Origin: Desulfomonile tiedjei DSM 6799
GTDB taxonomy: Bacteria; Desulfobacterota; Desulfomonilia; Desulfomonilales; Desulfomonilaceae
Length of the DNA: 64,000 nucleotides
Assembly (NCBI RefSeq): GCF_000266945.1
Contig: NC_018025.1
Coordinates: forward strand, 1,612,001 to 1,676,000
Direction of reading: 5' to 3'
Made by a program: the position numbers and the translations under genes. The notes below the pieces were generated by a model. It was given only the letters and a program-made list of their open reading frames with translations, was not told where the DNA came from and searched no databases. This document shows, one piece after another, positions 7,536 through 16,597 of the stretch. Positions within the stretch are counted from its first letter, which is position 1. Every line of letters starts with the position of its first letter.

Positions 7536-9332
7536 TTAATACATTTTATCGATCAAGTCTTTGTACTTCCGCTCCACTACGCTTCTTTTTACTTTCATGG
7601 TAGCAGTGAGCTCTTCGTCGTCCTGATCCAATTCCTTGTCCAGGATGGTGAACTTCTTGATAGTCTCCACACGGGCGAAGTTCTTGTTACTGGTTGCGAC
7701 CTCTCCCTGGATCAGCTTCTGCACTTCAGGATGATTCGCAAGACTCTTGTAGTTCGTGTATGCAATACGATTCTCCTGCGCCCAATGTGCAACATTTTCA
7801 TATTCAAGTTGAATGAGGCAACTGAGATATTTTCGCCGGTCTCCGATAACCACCGCTTCTTTTATGTACGGACTGAATTTGAGACTGTTTTCTATTTCGG
7901 AAGGTGAGATATTCTTTCCTGCGGCCGTTATGATGACGTCTTTCTTGCGGTCCGTGATGCGGAGATTTCCCTGCTCGTCGAACTCGCCCACGTCTCCGGT
8001 TCTCAGCCAACCATCATCCATAATTTCGCTGGTCGCCTCGGGTTTTCCGTAATATCCTACAAACACGGAATCGCCTCTCTGCATGATTTCACCATCGTCC
8101 GCGAGTTTCATCTCTATTCCGGGAATCGGAGGTCCTACCCATCCGATTTTCGGTTCGTTCGTGCGTGGCAGACATGAAATACCGGTACACTCCGTCATGC
8201 CGTAGGCTTCACGTATGGGAACTCCTATAGCAATGTAGAACCTGACGAGCTCCGGGGATATGGGAGCAGCTCCGCTCACGCAAATTCGGGCTTCCAGGAG
8301 ACCGAGATGATTCTTGAGAGGCCTGAACAGCATCCAATACGCAATGCCGTTGAGAAGCTTCCACGCGGCGGGCAAAGGCTTTCCGCTCAGTCTGTAATCC
8401 GCAACCCGTTCTCCGATGCCAAACATCCATTTGTACACCCATTGTTTGAAAAACACGGATTCTTTCATGCGAATCACAACACTTGAATGCATCTTCTCCC
8501 AGATTCTCGGGACGCTGAGGAAAGCGGTCGGCGATATTTCTGCGAGATCTTGCTGGAGAGTTTCCACGCTTTCCGCGAAATTCACCGTGCATCCCGCCCA
8601 CATGGGGAAAATCAGGGAAAACATGCGCTCCGCAATGTGGCACAGCGGCAAAGCAGACACGAACGAATCGGTATCCCGGAAATTGAGTATCTGAGACACG
8701 CCTGCAATCATGCTGAGCATATTCTTGTGCGTCAACATGGCACCTTTCGGTGCACCTGTCGTACCTGAAGTATACACAAGGATGGCCACACCTTCGGGCT
8801 GAGTGGCTCTGACCATATCCTCGAACAAACCCGGATGCTTCGCATCCAAGTCTTTTCCCAGGGATTCCACATCCGAAAAGCTGACGATCATGGGATCGGA
8901 GTAGCGCCTGAGACCCTTCATGTCTACGACGACAATATTCTTGAGCAAGGGGAGCTGGTGCTTTACCTCCAAGACTTTGTCCACCTGCTCCTGATCTCGT
9001 GCAACCACAAATGAGGATTCCGAATTCTCGAGTATATATTTTACCTGAGCTGCAACATTGGTGGGATAAATACCTACTGAAACCGCCGAAGATCCTTGCG
9101 CTGCGAGATCTGCGTAAAGCCATTCCCTGCAGTTGTCACCGAGAATGGATATCTTATCGCCGGCGTTCAGGCCCAGTACCTTGAGCCCCAACGCGAAATT
9201 CTTCACATGTTCCCAGTATTCGTTCCAGGAAGTGCGTTGCCAGATTCCAAGATCTTTCTCTCTGAGGGCGACTCTGTCGCGGTATATGTCTCGATTTTTC
9301 AGAAATAGTTTGGGAATGGTGTTATCACTCAT
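7536..9332 (-). CDS. Long-chain acyl-CoA synthetase (AMP-forming)
   Basis: 598-residue adenylate-forming ligase that activates a carboxylic acid to its CoA thioester via an acyl-AMP. Visible motifs are the P-loop YTSGTTGAPKGAML (about residue 190), YGMTECTG (about 375), the hinge TDRKKDVIITAAGKNISP (about 460) with its conserved basic residues, and a long eukaryotic-like insert as in FAA/FadD15-type enzymes. GAGGAACTC precedes the ATG. It sits between livG and livH in the importer operon, an arrangement seen where a carboxylate is imported and immediately activated. The substrate may be a fatty, branched or aromatic acid; sequence alone does not decide. Confidence 0.92.
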   Translation of the reverse strand: MSDNTIPKLFLKNRDIYRDRVALREKDLGIWQRTSWNEYWEHVKNFALGLKVLGLNAGDKISILGDNCREWLYADLAAQGSSAVSVGIYPTNVAAQVKYILENSESSFVVARDQEQVDKVLEVKHQLPLLKNIVVVDMKGLRRYSDPMIVSFSDVESLGKDLDAKHPGLFEDMVRATQPEGVAILVYTSGTTGAPKGAMLTHKNMLSMIAGVSQILNFRDTDSFVSALPLCHIAERMFSLIFPMWAGCTVNFAESVETLQQDLAEISPTAFLSVPRIWEKMHSSVVIRMKESVFFKQWVYKWMFGIGERVADYRLSGKPLPAAWKLLNGIAYWMLFRPLKNHLGLLEARICVSGAAPISPELVRFYIAIGVPIREAYGMTECTGISCLPRTNEPKIGWVGPPIPGIEMKLADDGEIMQRGDSVFVGYYGKPEATSEIMDDGWLRTGDVGEFDEQGNLRITDRKKDVIITAAGKNISPSEIENSLKFSPYIKEAVVIGDRRKYLSCLIQLEYENVAHWAQENRIAYTNYKSLANHPEVQKLIQGEVATSNKNFARVETIKKFTILDKELDQDDEELTATMKVKRSVVERKYKDLIDKMY

Positions 9333-9360
9333 GCGAGTTCCTCATCATTTCGGGTCACGG

Positions 9361-10119
9361 CTAATTTCCAAGATATGCCTCGATTACTCTCCGGTCGGAG
9401 CGCACTTCCGAGGGGGTGCCTTCGCTGATCTTGGAACCGAATTCAAGAACCGTAACCCGATCTGCTATGTCCATAACAACACCCATATCGTGCTCAACCA
9501 ACATGATGGTGATGCCCATTTCATCTTTGATATCCAAGATGAATCGGGCAATATCTTCGGTTTCTTCCACGTTCATGCCCGCAACAGGCTCATCGAGCAG
9601 CAGGAGCTTGGGATTCATAGCGAGTGCTCGGCCAATCTCCACTCGTTTCCGAATACCGTATGGTAAGGTGGAAACAACTTTCTTTCGGACTTTCTCGATC
9701 TCCAGAAAATCTATGATTCGTTCCACGCGAAGTCTGTTTTCCACTTCTTCTTTCAACGCTTTTCCGAAAAAGAACGCTCCGGAGAAGGGCCCTGAACGCA
9801 TGCGTATATGACGGCCCAAGAGCAGATTTTCTATGACCGTCATATGGGTGAATAAAGCGATATTTTGGAACGTACGAGCAACCCCCATTGCTGCAATCGC
9901 ATACGGTTTCTTGAAAGTAATGGGATTCCCGTCGAGATGTATGCTGCCGGTCTTCGGTTTGTACACACCACTTATACAGTTGAAGAGAGAAGTCTTTCCA
10001 GCCCCATTAGGGCCGATTACCGCATGTATCTCCCCCTTGCGCACAGCGATTTCCAGTCTGTTGAGCGCAGTGATTCCTCCGAAGTGCAGAGAAAGGTCTC
10101 TTATGTCTAATAATTCCAT
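9361..10119 (-). CDS. livG: ABC importer ATPase LivG type
   Basis: 252-residue ATPase of the HAAT importer. Walker A is GPNGAGKTS near residue 37 and Walker B LLLLDEPVAGM near 170. The signature is the LivG-like variant LPYGIRKRVEIGRAL instead of LSGGQ, normal for this subfamily. It ends with the family-typical EAYLGN. It follows livF after 10 bp and precedes the CoA ligase by 28 bp. Confidence 0.93.
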   Translation of the reverse strand: MELLDIRDLSLHFGGITALNRLEIAVRKGEIHAVIGPNGAGKTSLFNCISGVYKPKTGSIHLDGNPITFKKPYAIAAMGVARTFQNIALFTHMTVIENLLLGRHIRMRSGPFSGAFFFGKALKEEVENRLRVERIIDFLEIEKVRKKVVSTLPYGIRKRVEIGRALAMNPKLLLLDEPVAGMNVEETEDIARFILDIKDEMGITIMLVEHDMGVVMDIADRVTVLEFGSKISEGTPSEVRSDRRVIEAYLGN

Positions 10120-10129
10120 TTCCGCAACC

Positions 10130-10924
10130 TCAGGACAGCCATCGTTTGCGGCGTTTATAGTGTTTTACATCCGCATAACTTTTCTTGTCCGAGTCTTCAG
10201 TGACTCCGAGATAAAATTCCTTGATATCTTCATTCTCCATGAGAGTCTGAGAAGAGCCGTCAAGGACAATTTTTCCGTTCTCCATGATGTATCCGTATTG
10301 AGCAAACTTGAGGGCGATAAGGGCGTTCTGCTCCACCAGAAGCAGAGAAGTCCCACGTTCTCTGTTTATTCGTGCCAAAATTCTGAAGATTTCTTTCACG
10401 ACAAGAGGAGCCAGGCCGAGCGAAGGCTCATCCAACATGAGCAGCTTGGGACGTGCCATGAGAGCCCGCCCGATCACCAGCATCTGTTGCTCGCCTCCGC
10501 TGAGCAACAAAGCTCGCTGCTTGAACCGCTCACGGAGCAAAGGGAAATATTCGAGGACCATTTCAAGATCGCGGGAGACTTGTTTCCTGTCCTGCTGTGT
10601 ATGTGCACCTATGCGGAGGTTTTCCGCGACACTCAAATCCTCGAAAACGCGTCTGCCCTCGGGAACAAGGGAAATTCCCATACGGACTATCCGGTCAGGA
10701 TCCAGGCTGGTGATTGAATTCTGGTCGTACCGTATTTCGCCTTCTTCGACTTCACCGTTCTGGTATTGTACGATGCCGCTGATGGCCTTGAGAGTGGTAG
10801 TTTTTCCGGCGCCGTTTGCACCGAGCAGTGCCACTACACTCTTGTCGGGAACTTCCAGTGAAATCCCTTTCAGGACCATAATGACATTATTGAAAACTAC
10901 CCGAATGTTGTTCACACTGAGCAT
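10130..10924 (-). CDS. livF: ABC importer ATPase LivF type
   Basis: 264-residue ATPase with Walker A GANGAGKTT, signature LLSGGEQQMLVIGRAL and Walker B LLMLDEPSLGL. I place the start at the ATG ending at 10924 (MLSVNNIRVVFNN), where homologues begin; the open frame continues upstream only through repeat and IS sequence. The C-terminus carries an unusual basic tail (HYKRRKRW). The MITE/IS110 composite begins 22 bp upstream of the start codon, so any promoter or upstream operon gene has been separated from livF by the insertion. Confidence 0.92.
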   Translation of the reverse strand: MLSVNNIRVVFNNVIMVLKGISLEVPDKSVVALLGANGAGKTTTLKAISGIVQYQNGEVEEGEIRYDQNSITSLDPDRIVRMGISLVPEGRRVFEDLSVAENLRIGAHTQQDRKQVSRDLEMVLEYFPLLRERFKQRALLLSGGEQQMLVIGRALMARPKLLMLDEPSLGLAPLVVKEIFRILARINRERGTSLLLVEQNALIALKFAQYGYIMENGKIVLDGSSQTLMENEDIKEFYLGVTEDSDKKSYADVKHYKRRKRWLS

Positions 10925-11108
10925 GGCTTTACGTTCCGGGTCGATTATAGCAGTTGACGTAATTTCTAACCATTTGGACACCCTACCATTTATACGGAAC
11001 GGTAGGGCCCGGCGTCCCTTGTATGTTTCTGTCCATGAAGTACTGAATCTCTGGAACCGGTACCGAGCTGAGGGGAGGGGCTGATACTGGATCAATGATA
11101 CGAGGTAC

Positions 11109-11329
11109 TTCAAAAAATAGGACTCTTGGTTGCCAAGATATAAGAGTCCTGATAGAGGGGGGATGCACGTCTGTCAGACTCTCTGCAGGAGTCGGGCAGA
11201 GGCACCGGTAGATCGTTCGTCCCTTGGTCCTCTGAGACTGCCCGGCAGCTGGATCACCGGAGGCCTTCGTGTAAAAAGCCCGAACAGTCGCCTGGACTCG
11301 TTGAGAAGTCCGTATCCACAAGGGTGGGA
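11109..11329 (+). ncRNA. Predicted bridge RNA of IS110 copy 2
   Basis: Sequence identical to the copy-1 bridge RNA. The putative guides are at 11218-11224 (CGTCCCT, left target), 11240-11248 (GCCCGGCAG, right target), 11284-11291 (ACAGTCGC, right IS end) and 11318-11322 (ACAAG, left IS end). For this insertion the right-target guide pairs perfectly over 9 nt, because the flank reads CTGCCGGGC. The last guide runs into the purine-rich ribosome-binding site of the transposase. Confidence 0.75.
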
Positions 11330-11337
11330 TGTTACAC

Positions 11338-12279
11338 ATGCATGAAGAAGTTTTTGTTGGCATAGATATCTCTAAAGATCAGTTGGATGCGCATGTGCTG
11401 CCAAAAGGCATGCACACCACCGTCAAGAATGACACTCAAGGCATCGACTCGCTGATTGAGATCCTCCACGCAGAGACCCCCATGGTAATCGTGATGGAAG
11501 CCACCGGAGGCTACGAGATAACCGTTGCGGCCCAGTTAGGTCTCGCCGGCCTGCCGATCGCTGTCGTCAACCCTGGTCAGGTGCGGGACTTTGCCAAAGG
11601 CATCGGAAAACTCGCCAAGACAGACGCCATCGATGCTTATGTGCTGGCACGCTTTGCCCAAACGGTTAGGCCCATACCGAAGCCGCTGCCAACGGAGGAC
11701 GAAAAGCAAATCAAGGAACTCGTAACACGTCGAAAGCAGCTTGTTGATTTGCGTGCATCAGAAAAGAATCGCCTCCATCGAGCCCGTTCCAATCGCGTGC
11801 AGCGCAGCATTCAAACGGTCATAGCAGCCCTAGATAAGGAAATCGAAGACATCGATAAAGATGTCGATGACCTTATCAGGAAATCGCCTCTGTGGCGTGA
11901 AACAGAGGAACTCCTCCGAACCTTCAAAGGCGTGGGCCCCATAACTGCCAGAGTGCTCATGGCAAAACTGCCCGAACTGGGACATGTCAGCCGTCATGAA
12001 ATCAGTCGCCTCGTCGGCCTGGCGCCTCTCAACAAAGACAGCGGAAAGAAGAAAGGCAAGCGCGAGATTTCGGGTGGACGGGCGGATGTACGCTCAACCC
12101 TGTATATGGCTGCAGTCGCGGCCATAACGTCCAATGTAGTCATCAAGCCTTTCTATCAACGCCTCATTGAGGCTGGAAAACCTTTCAAGGTTGCCATCAC
12201 GGCTTGTATGCGTAAGATGATCGTCATCCTAAACGCAATGCTCAAGAAAAAACAGCCTTTCCAGGTAGTTTTTCCTTGA
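11338..12279 (+). CDS. IS110-family transposase
   Basis: About 313-residue DEDD/serine recombinase. The N-terminal RuvC-like domain shows FVGIDISKDQLD, VIVMEATGGYE and KTDAIDAYVLARFA, the acidic residues expected of the IS110 DEDD site. A coiled coil follows (about residues 130-195). The C-terminal Transposase_20 domain has FKGVGPITARVLMAKLPELG, LVGLAPLNKDSG and REISGGRADVRSTLYMAA, where the catalytic serine of this family lies. The ATG at 11338 is preferred because AAGGGTGGG lies 9 bases upstream; 11329 is an alternative. The enzyme would use the adjacent bridge RNA to choose its target. Confidence 0.95.
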   Translation: MHEEVFVGIDISKDQLDAHVLPKGMHTTVKNDTQGIDSLIEILHAETPMVIVMEATGGYEITVAAQLGLAGLPIAVVNPGQVRDFAKGIGKLAKTDAIDAYVLARFAQTVRPIPKPLPTEDEKQIKELVTRRKQLVDLRASEKNRLHRARSNRVQRSIQTVIAALDKEIEDIDKDVDDLIRKSPLWRETEELLRTFKGVGPITARVLMAKLPELGHVSRHEISRLVGLAPLNKDSGKKKGKREISGGRADVRSTLYMAAVAAITSNVVIKPFYQRLIEAGKPFKVAITACMRKMIVILNAMLKKKQPFQVVFP

Positions 12280-12467
12280 CAAGAAACACAGTCGCTGCCG
12301 GGCCGAACGGGTCGATTTGTTCTGAAAAAATGTGCCGGCACGGAGGCCGGCACCCACCAATTTTCGAGAAGCGCTTTTCGCAATCTGACGAAAATTGTGA
12401 CATTTGCCGTAACACGAAGATATACGTGATAACTGAATTGAGAGATCTGCTTCCTTATCATTTGCAG

Positions 12468-13640
12468 CTACTCGAGACGCTCCAAAACCATGGCGAATCC
12501 CAGTCCGCCGCCGGCACATAGTGAAGCTACTCCAAAATTAAGATTTTGAGCCAGCATGCTATGAAAGAGCGTCACGATAAGTCTGCAGCCCGTCGCACCC
12601 ACAGGGTGGCCGAGGGCAATTCCGCTTCCGTTCACGTTCACCTTGGTCCGATCGAGCTCCAATTCTTTCTCGCATGCAAGATACTGCGCCGCGAAGGCTT
12701 CATTGATCTCAAAACGGTCTATCCGATCGAGCCCAAGTCCAGCCTTTTTCAGAGCGCCGCGAATTGCCGGAACAGGACCGATCCCCATGATATTGGGATC
12801 GACACCCGCGACATGATAGGATTTGATACTTACGAGAGGGGCGAGTCCCAGTTCGGCAGCGGTTTCAAGAGTAGTAACGATGAGACCCGCTGCTCCGTCA
12901 TTCATGCCGCAAGCGTTTCCGGCAGTCACCGTGCCGTCCTTCTTGAATGCCGCGGGGAGCCTGCTGAGCTGTTCCAAGGTAATATCTTTTCTGACGTGCT
13001 CATCGGTATCGAATATGATGGGCTCTTTTCTGGGCACAGGGACCGGTACAGGGACGATCTCGGCATTGAAGTCCCCCCGGGCGATAGCGGATGCAGCGCA
13101 ATGATGGCTTCTGAGTGCGTACTCGTCCTGCTCCTGACGGGAAATGCCGTACTTCTCCGCCAGGTTTTCCGCTGTCAGACCCATGCCTACTCCTATGGGA
13201 TACTCCTGCATCCCCCGCCACAGGAGATCATAGGCCTGAAGATGTTTGATTCGTTGGCCCCAGCGGGCGGATTCCATGATGTAGGGTGCGCAGCTCATGC
13301 TTTCAACGCCACCCGCGAGAACCATCCGAGCTTCACCACACTGAACGGACTGAACTGCATTAATAACGGCTTGCATAGACGATCCGCACGTGCTGTTTAC
13401 CGTAAATGCCGGGACACTTTCCGAAATGCCCGCTCTGTACGCAGCGATACGTGCTATATTCACATCCAGAGGGGCAAAGCAGTTCCCCAGGATGACTTTG
13501 TCGATGTATGAGACGTCTTCGACAGTCTTTGCTACTTTCTCAATAACCAGTTGAGCCAGATCGGCCGGCGAAATCGATTTCAGCGAACCACCGAAATCGC
13601 CAACCGGAGTTCTCATTGCAGACGTGATGACCACTGTCAC
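12468..13640 (-). CDS. Thiolase (acetyl-CoA C-acyltransferase)
   Basis: 390-residue thiolase of the degradative/acetoacetyl type. The nucleophilic Cys is C85 in NSTCGSSMQ. The other active-site pieces are NEAFAAQ, H345 in GHPVGATG and C375 in CAGGG. The start is GTG at 13640 with an excellent GGAGGTAACTC before it. A curious VPVPVPVP run near residue 200 comes from a short tandem repeat in the DNA. It is transcribed toward livF, and the MITE/IS110 composite lies between them. With the acyl-CoA dehydrogenase encoded divergently, it fits a beta-oxidation role. Hydratase and hydroxyacyl-CoA dehydrogenase genes are not in the window. Confidence 0.93.
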   Translation of the reverse strand: MTVVITSAMRTPVGDFGGSLKSISPADLAQLVIEKVAKTVEDVSYIDKVILGNCFAPLDVNIARIAAYRAGISESVPAFTVNSTCGSSMQAVINAVQSVQCGEARMVLAGGVESMSCAPYIMESARWGQRIKHLQAYDLLWRGMQEYPIGVGMGLTAENLAEKYGISRQEQDEYALRSHHCAASAIARGDFNAEIVPVPVPVPRKEPIIFDTDEHVRKDITLEQLSRLPAAFKKDGTVTAGNACGMNDGAAGLIVTTLETAAELGLAPLVSIKSYHVAGVDPNIMGIGPVPAIRGALKKAGLGLDRIDRFEINEAFAAQYLACEKELELDRTKVNVNGSGIALGHPVGATGCRLIVTLFHSMLAQNLNFGVASLCAGGGLGFAMVLERLE

Positions 13641-14534
13641 GAGTTACCTCCAACCTGCTGAACCACTTCGTGATCTCTATACACATTCGCTCCTTTTGAC
13701 CGATTCGGTCCGGAACAGAGACCGGTCGCCACTGGTTGACAGTGGGGACTCGGCTTCCAAGCGCTCATGGTTTTTTTGTCCATTTGTCGGCGATGGTATG
13801 TGTGTATATTACGAAGTCTTTTTTTCCACAAAAAACAATATCCAAGCTCTCTCTCTACACGATATAATACCGATCCACATTCATCCGAATTACACAATCA
13901 AAGATTTGCGTTTGCTAGATCATAGCCGAATGTCGGAATCTCATCGTTAGCATCTTTGTTTCCAAAATGCACGTGCAAAACTCCTTCCCGGATCTCTGTC
14001 AATCACACGATCCAAAGAAGTATTCGCTTTGATTCCTGGAAGCCTTCGAAGCCATAACCGATATATTGTCGCAACATGTTTTGATCAGTCCGTGGAGCAG
14101 GATTTGTCTGAACGTGTGCACGTACGTTTCTTCGTTAAGACGGCTTCTATTTAACACCCCTTGATGAAGAAATCCAATACGAAGGGAACCTAACCGGTGA
14201 TCGAAGCCACTGTCAAGTTTTTTTTCTTATATTTTCAGATAGTAAGCGGTATTATACAAAGTATTTTGAATATCGGCTCCAGCTCAACACTTTTTGATCG
14301 CCCATACTTGCCGCAGAGTCAAACAAGTTCAGATTTATCCAACTTCACTGCATGATACGGCTCCAGGGCGTCCTGGCATATATTCGTGACTTAAAGGCTC
14401 TGGAGGCAGGAGGACCTCCTCCACGATAAACTGAATGGATGCGCCATACGCTTCCGTTTTCCTTGACAAGCCCCTGGAGAGGAAAGTAGCATTCCGCCCG
14501 TTCACTATCACGCCTCTACAAAAGGAATCCTGTC
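13641..14534. other. Long divergent intergenic region
   Basis: 894 bp between the divergent thiolase and acyl-CoA dehydrogenase genes. I see no MITE, no IS and no convincing ORF; the frame at 13624-13950 overlaps the thiolase start and has no domain. An AT-rich core lies at 14215-14275. A possible plus-strand promoter is TTGACA at 14463-14468 with TAGCAT at 14487-14492. The length suggests complex control or a decayed gene. Confidence 0.4.
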
Positions 14535-15674
14535 ATGGAATATACGCTGTCCGACGATCAGAGAAATATAGTAGAAGCAGCCCGAAAATTTGCCACCAAG
14601 GAATTTCCCCAGGTTGCGCGGGAATGCGATAGGGATGAGAAATTTCCTCGGGAATTATGGCAAAAGGCGGGCGAATTGGGGTTCATGGGGATATTCATCT
14701 CTCCAGAGTATGGTGGATTGGGTCTCGGCATTCTGGAGCATGCAATGGTCATGGAGGAGTTTTGGAGAGTTGACCCCGGAGTTGGCAACATTCTCCTTGC
14801 AGTGTTCGGAGCTGAAATCCTGGGAGCGTTCGGCACTGCAGAACAAAAACAGAAATATTTGCCCGCAATTGCTGAAGGCAAAGCAATCATGGGCTGCGCC
14901 ATCACCGAGCCCAATGCAGGGAGCGATATCTTCGGGGTCAAGACGAGAGCTGCTAGGACGGAGAATGGCTACAGGATCAGCGGCACAAAGCAGTTCATAA
15001 CAAACGGCAGCATTGCAGATTTCCTGGTCGTGTTCTGTCTCACCAATCCTGATGCCGAACCGACGAAACAGTTCAGTTTTGTCATGATAGAGCGGGACAG
15101 AAAGGGATTCACTTCAAGCAAACTTACCGGAAAAATGGGAATACGAGCATCAGATACGGCAGAGCTCTCCTTCGATGAGGTGGAAGTTCCGGCTGAAAAC
15201 CTCATAGGCGGAAAAGAAGGGCAGGGGTTCAGGCAGGTCATGCATCTGTTCAACCTAAATCGAATTGTTGCTGCCGCTCAGGGAGTAGGCGTAGCTCAGG
15301 GTGCTCTGGACAAAGCCATATCGTATGTCAAGGAACGATCGCAGTTCGGATCTCCTTTGGCTTCTTTTCAGGGACTCCAGTTCAAGCTCGCGGAAATGGC
15401 AGCAGATATCGAGAGCGCACGATTACTCTACCATAAAGCTGCCTGGTCCGTGGACAACGGCACAATAGATCGCAAACTTATCTCCATAGCGAAGCTTCTC
15501 TCAGGCAAGACCGCTGTCCGGGTTACGGATGAAGCGCTCCAGCTCCACGGCGGGTACGGTTATATGGCTGAGTATGATGTGGAAAGATTCTATCGGGATG
15601 CCAAGATAGTGGAGATCTATGAAGGCACGAAAGAGATAGAAAAGGTCACCATAGCAAGGGAACTCCTGAAATAG
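14535..15674 (+). CDS. Acyl-CoA dehydrogenase
   Basis: 379-residue FAD enzyme of standard acyl-CoA dehydrogenase length. It has CAITEPNAGSDIFGVKT and YRISGTKQFITNG in the FAD-binding middle domain, RSQFGSPLASFQGLQFKLAE, and HGGYGYMAEYDVERFYRDAK. The catalytic glutamate sits in EIYEGTKEIEK near the C-terminus, as in short- and medium-chain enzymes. AAAGGA precedes the ATG. It introduces the 2,3-double bond and passes electrons to electron-transfer flavoprotein, which is not encoded here. Confidence 0.93.
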   Translation: MEYTLSDDQRNIVEAARKFATKEFPQVARECDRDEKFPRELWQKAGELGFMGIFISPEYGGLGLGILEHAMVMEEFWRVDPGVGNILLAVFGAEILGAFGTAEQKQKYLPAIAEGKAIMGCAITEPNAGSDIFGVKTRAARTENGYRISGTKQFITNGSIADFLVVFCLTNPDAEPTKQFSFVMIERDRKGFTSSKLTGKMGIRASDTAELSFDEVEVPAENLIGGKEGQGFRQVMHLFNLNRIVAAAQGVGVAQGALDKAISYVKERSQFGSPLASFQGLQFKLAEMAADIESARLLYHKAAWSVDNGTIDRKLISIAKLLSGKTAVRVTDEALQLHGGYGYMAEYDVERFYRDAKIVEIYEGTKEIEKVTIARELLK

Positions 15675-15693
15675 AATTCTTGGCTGGTGACGA

Positions 15694-15713
15694 GGCCCGG
15701 CGTCCGCCGGGCC
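15694..15713. repeat. Perfect hairpin after acyl-CoA dehydrogenase
   Basis: An 8-bp perfect stem GGCCCGGC/GCCGGGCC with loop GTCC starts 20 bp after the stop codon. There is no T-run, so it is not a classic intrinsic terminator. The arms match one half of the MITE palindrome, and it looks like a solitary half-unit that may still stop transcription or protect mRNA. Confidence 0.55.
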
Positions 15714-15766
15714 GAACGATACAATCCTTTTCTCAAGAGTAATAGTAATTACGGTGCTGTCAGGGA

Positions 15767-16117
15767 TTAACGACGGACAAATGCCATAGCGACATCATAG
15801 AGCGCATCGATCACAGGTGCGGCATAGTATCGATTAGAGCGCCATCCGCCGCCTCCTCGACCGGCCAACAGCAGGCCCAAACCCAGTCCGACCCCGAACG
15901 CGATCAAGGTGGTTCTTTCAGGGTTTTTGTGAGCGTATTCGCTTACCTGGTGATACGAATCGCTCAGGACCTTAGATGTTTGATCGTATGCCTGGCTCGC
16001 GGCATGTTCCACTTTCTGGTAGGTTTCAGCACCGGCCTTCCGAATATCCTTTGGGATGACCGTGCCGCCTGTTTCTTCCAGAGTATGTTGTTCAAAGACT
16101 TGATCTTCAGTATTCAT
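15767..16117 (-). CDS. DUF883 (ElaB/YqjD-like) membrane-anchored protein
   Basis: 116 residues. A charged amphipathic helical region (about 20-70, with KVEHAASQAYDQTSKVLSDS) leads to KNPERTTLIAFGVGLGLGLL, the C-terminal membrane anchor of the YqjD/ElaB family, followed by a glycine patch and a short basic end. In Escherichia coli such proteins attach ribosomes to the inner membrane in stationary phase; that role here is inference. GGAGAAGAAG precedes the ATG. It is last of four small membrane-protein genes in one direction. Confidence 0.75.
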   Translation of the reverse strand: MNTEDQVFEQHTLEETGGTVIPKDIRKAGAETYQKVEHAASQAYDQTSKVLSDSYHQVSEYAHKNPERTTLIAFGVGLGLGLLLAGRGGGGWRSNRYYAAPVIDALYDVAMAFVRR

Positions 16118-16175
16118 CTTCTTCTCCTCAACATTGATCGACCGTCTGTTGGTTGTAGATAATTGATGACCCCTG

Positions 16176-16586
16176 TCAATGTGTTAATCTGGATGTGTCA
16201 CTTCGATGTTGTTCCAGGCGCGTGTTTATCCATTCCGTTGCTGCTTTTGTTGCAAGGCCCAACAGAGTCATCTTGATGATGCTCCGACCACTGTTTCTGG
16301 TCGAAAGATCGTGTATTGCAGCGGCAACTTGCTCCAGCGGATTGGCTCGTCTTCGAAATATTCCCGAGGCCAGAAAACCTACCCCTGCCGCAGCTCCTAA
16401 AGCCAAAAAGGGGTGTTTTCTGACCTGTCCTCGCCAATCCACTTTTTCATGAATCCGTTGGCCGAGCCGATTCACAGCTTCAGTGATAACTTCTTTCTTC
16501 TCATCGATATCTCTTCTTATCTCTTCTGCGCTGCGTCGGCCTTCCGTTCGCCTGGAACTCTGCATATTATCAGCTTCTTCGAGCAT
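16176..16586 (-). CDS. DUF3618-like membrane protein
   Basis: 136 residues. It has the DUF3618-type start RRSAEEIRRDIDEKKEVITE, then VRKHPFLALGAAAGVGFLAS as a membrane segment around residues 58-75, and a C-terminal helix ending ATEWINTRLEQH. AAGGAG precedes the ATG. DUF3618 proteins usually occur with YqjE-like and DUF883 proteins, exactly as here. Molecular role unknown; an envelope or stress function is assumed from the family context. Confidence 0.75.
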   Translation of the reverse strand: MLEEADNMQSSRRTEGRRSAEEIRRDIDEKKEVITEAVNRLGQRIHEKVDWRGQVRKHPFLALGAAAGVGFLASGIFRRRANPLEQVAAAIHDLSTRNSGRSIIKMTLLGLATKAATEWINTRLEQHRSDTSRLTH

Positions 16587-16597
16587 CTCATTTCTCC

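Larger units (their letters stand above)
11020..12296 (+). mobile_element. IS110-group insertion sequence, copy 2 (intact)
   Basis: 1277-bp complete element, inserted between CGTCCCT and GCCGGGC of a MITE palindrome at exactly the same position as copy 1. It has an intact transposase and an identical 5' non-coding region. It is nearly identical to copy 1 over the whole length except for the lesion in copy 1, indicating recent transposition. Confidence 0.93.
10946..12413 (+). repeat. MITE-like repeat copy 4, split by IS110 copy 2
   Basis: The left part begins TATAGCAGTTGACGTAATTTC and reaches CCCGGCGTCCCT at 11019. The right part resumes at 12297 with GCCGGGCCG, then AAATGTGCCGGCACGGAGG, CACCCACCAATTTTCGAG and the inverted terminus TGTGACATTTGCCGTAA. 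The arms differ in sequence from the copy at 1193-2653 (GGGCCCGGC versus GGGGCCGGC), so the two IS insertions are independent events in different repeat copies. Confidence 0.82.

Noticed and set aside
12546-13511. Plus-strand 321-codon frame
   Set aside because: Shadow of the thiolase gene, which has all catalytic residues.
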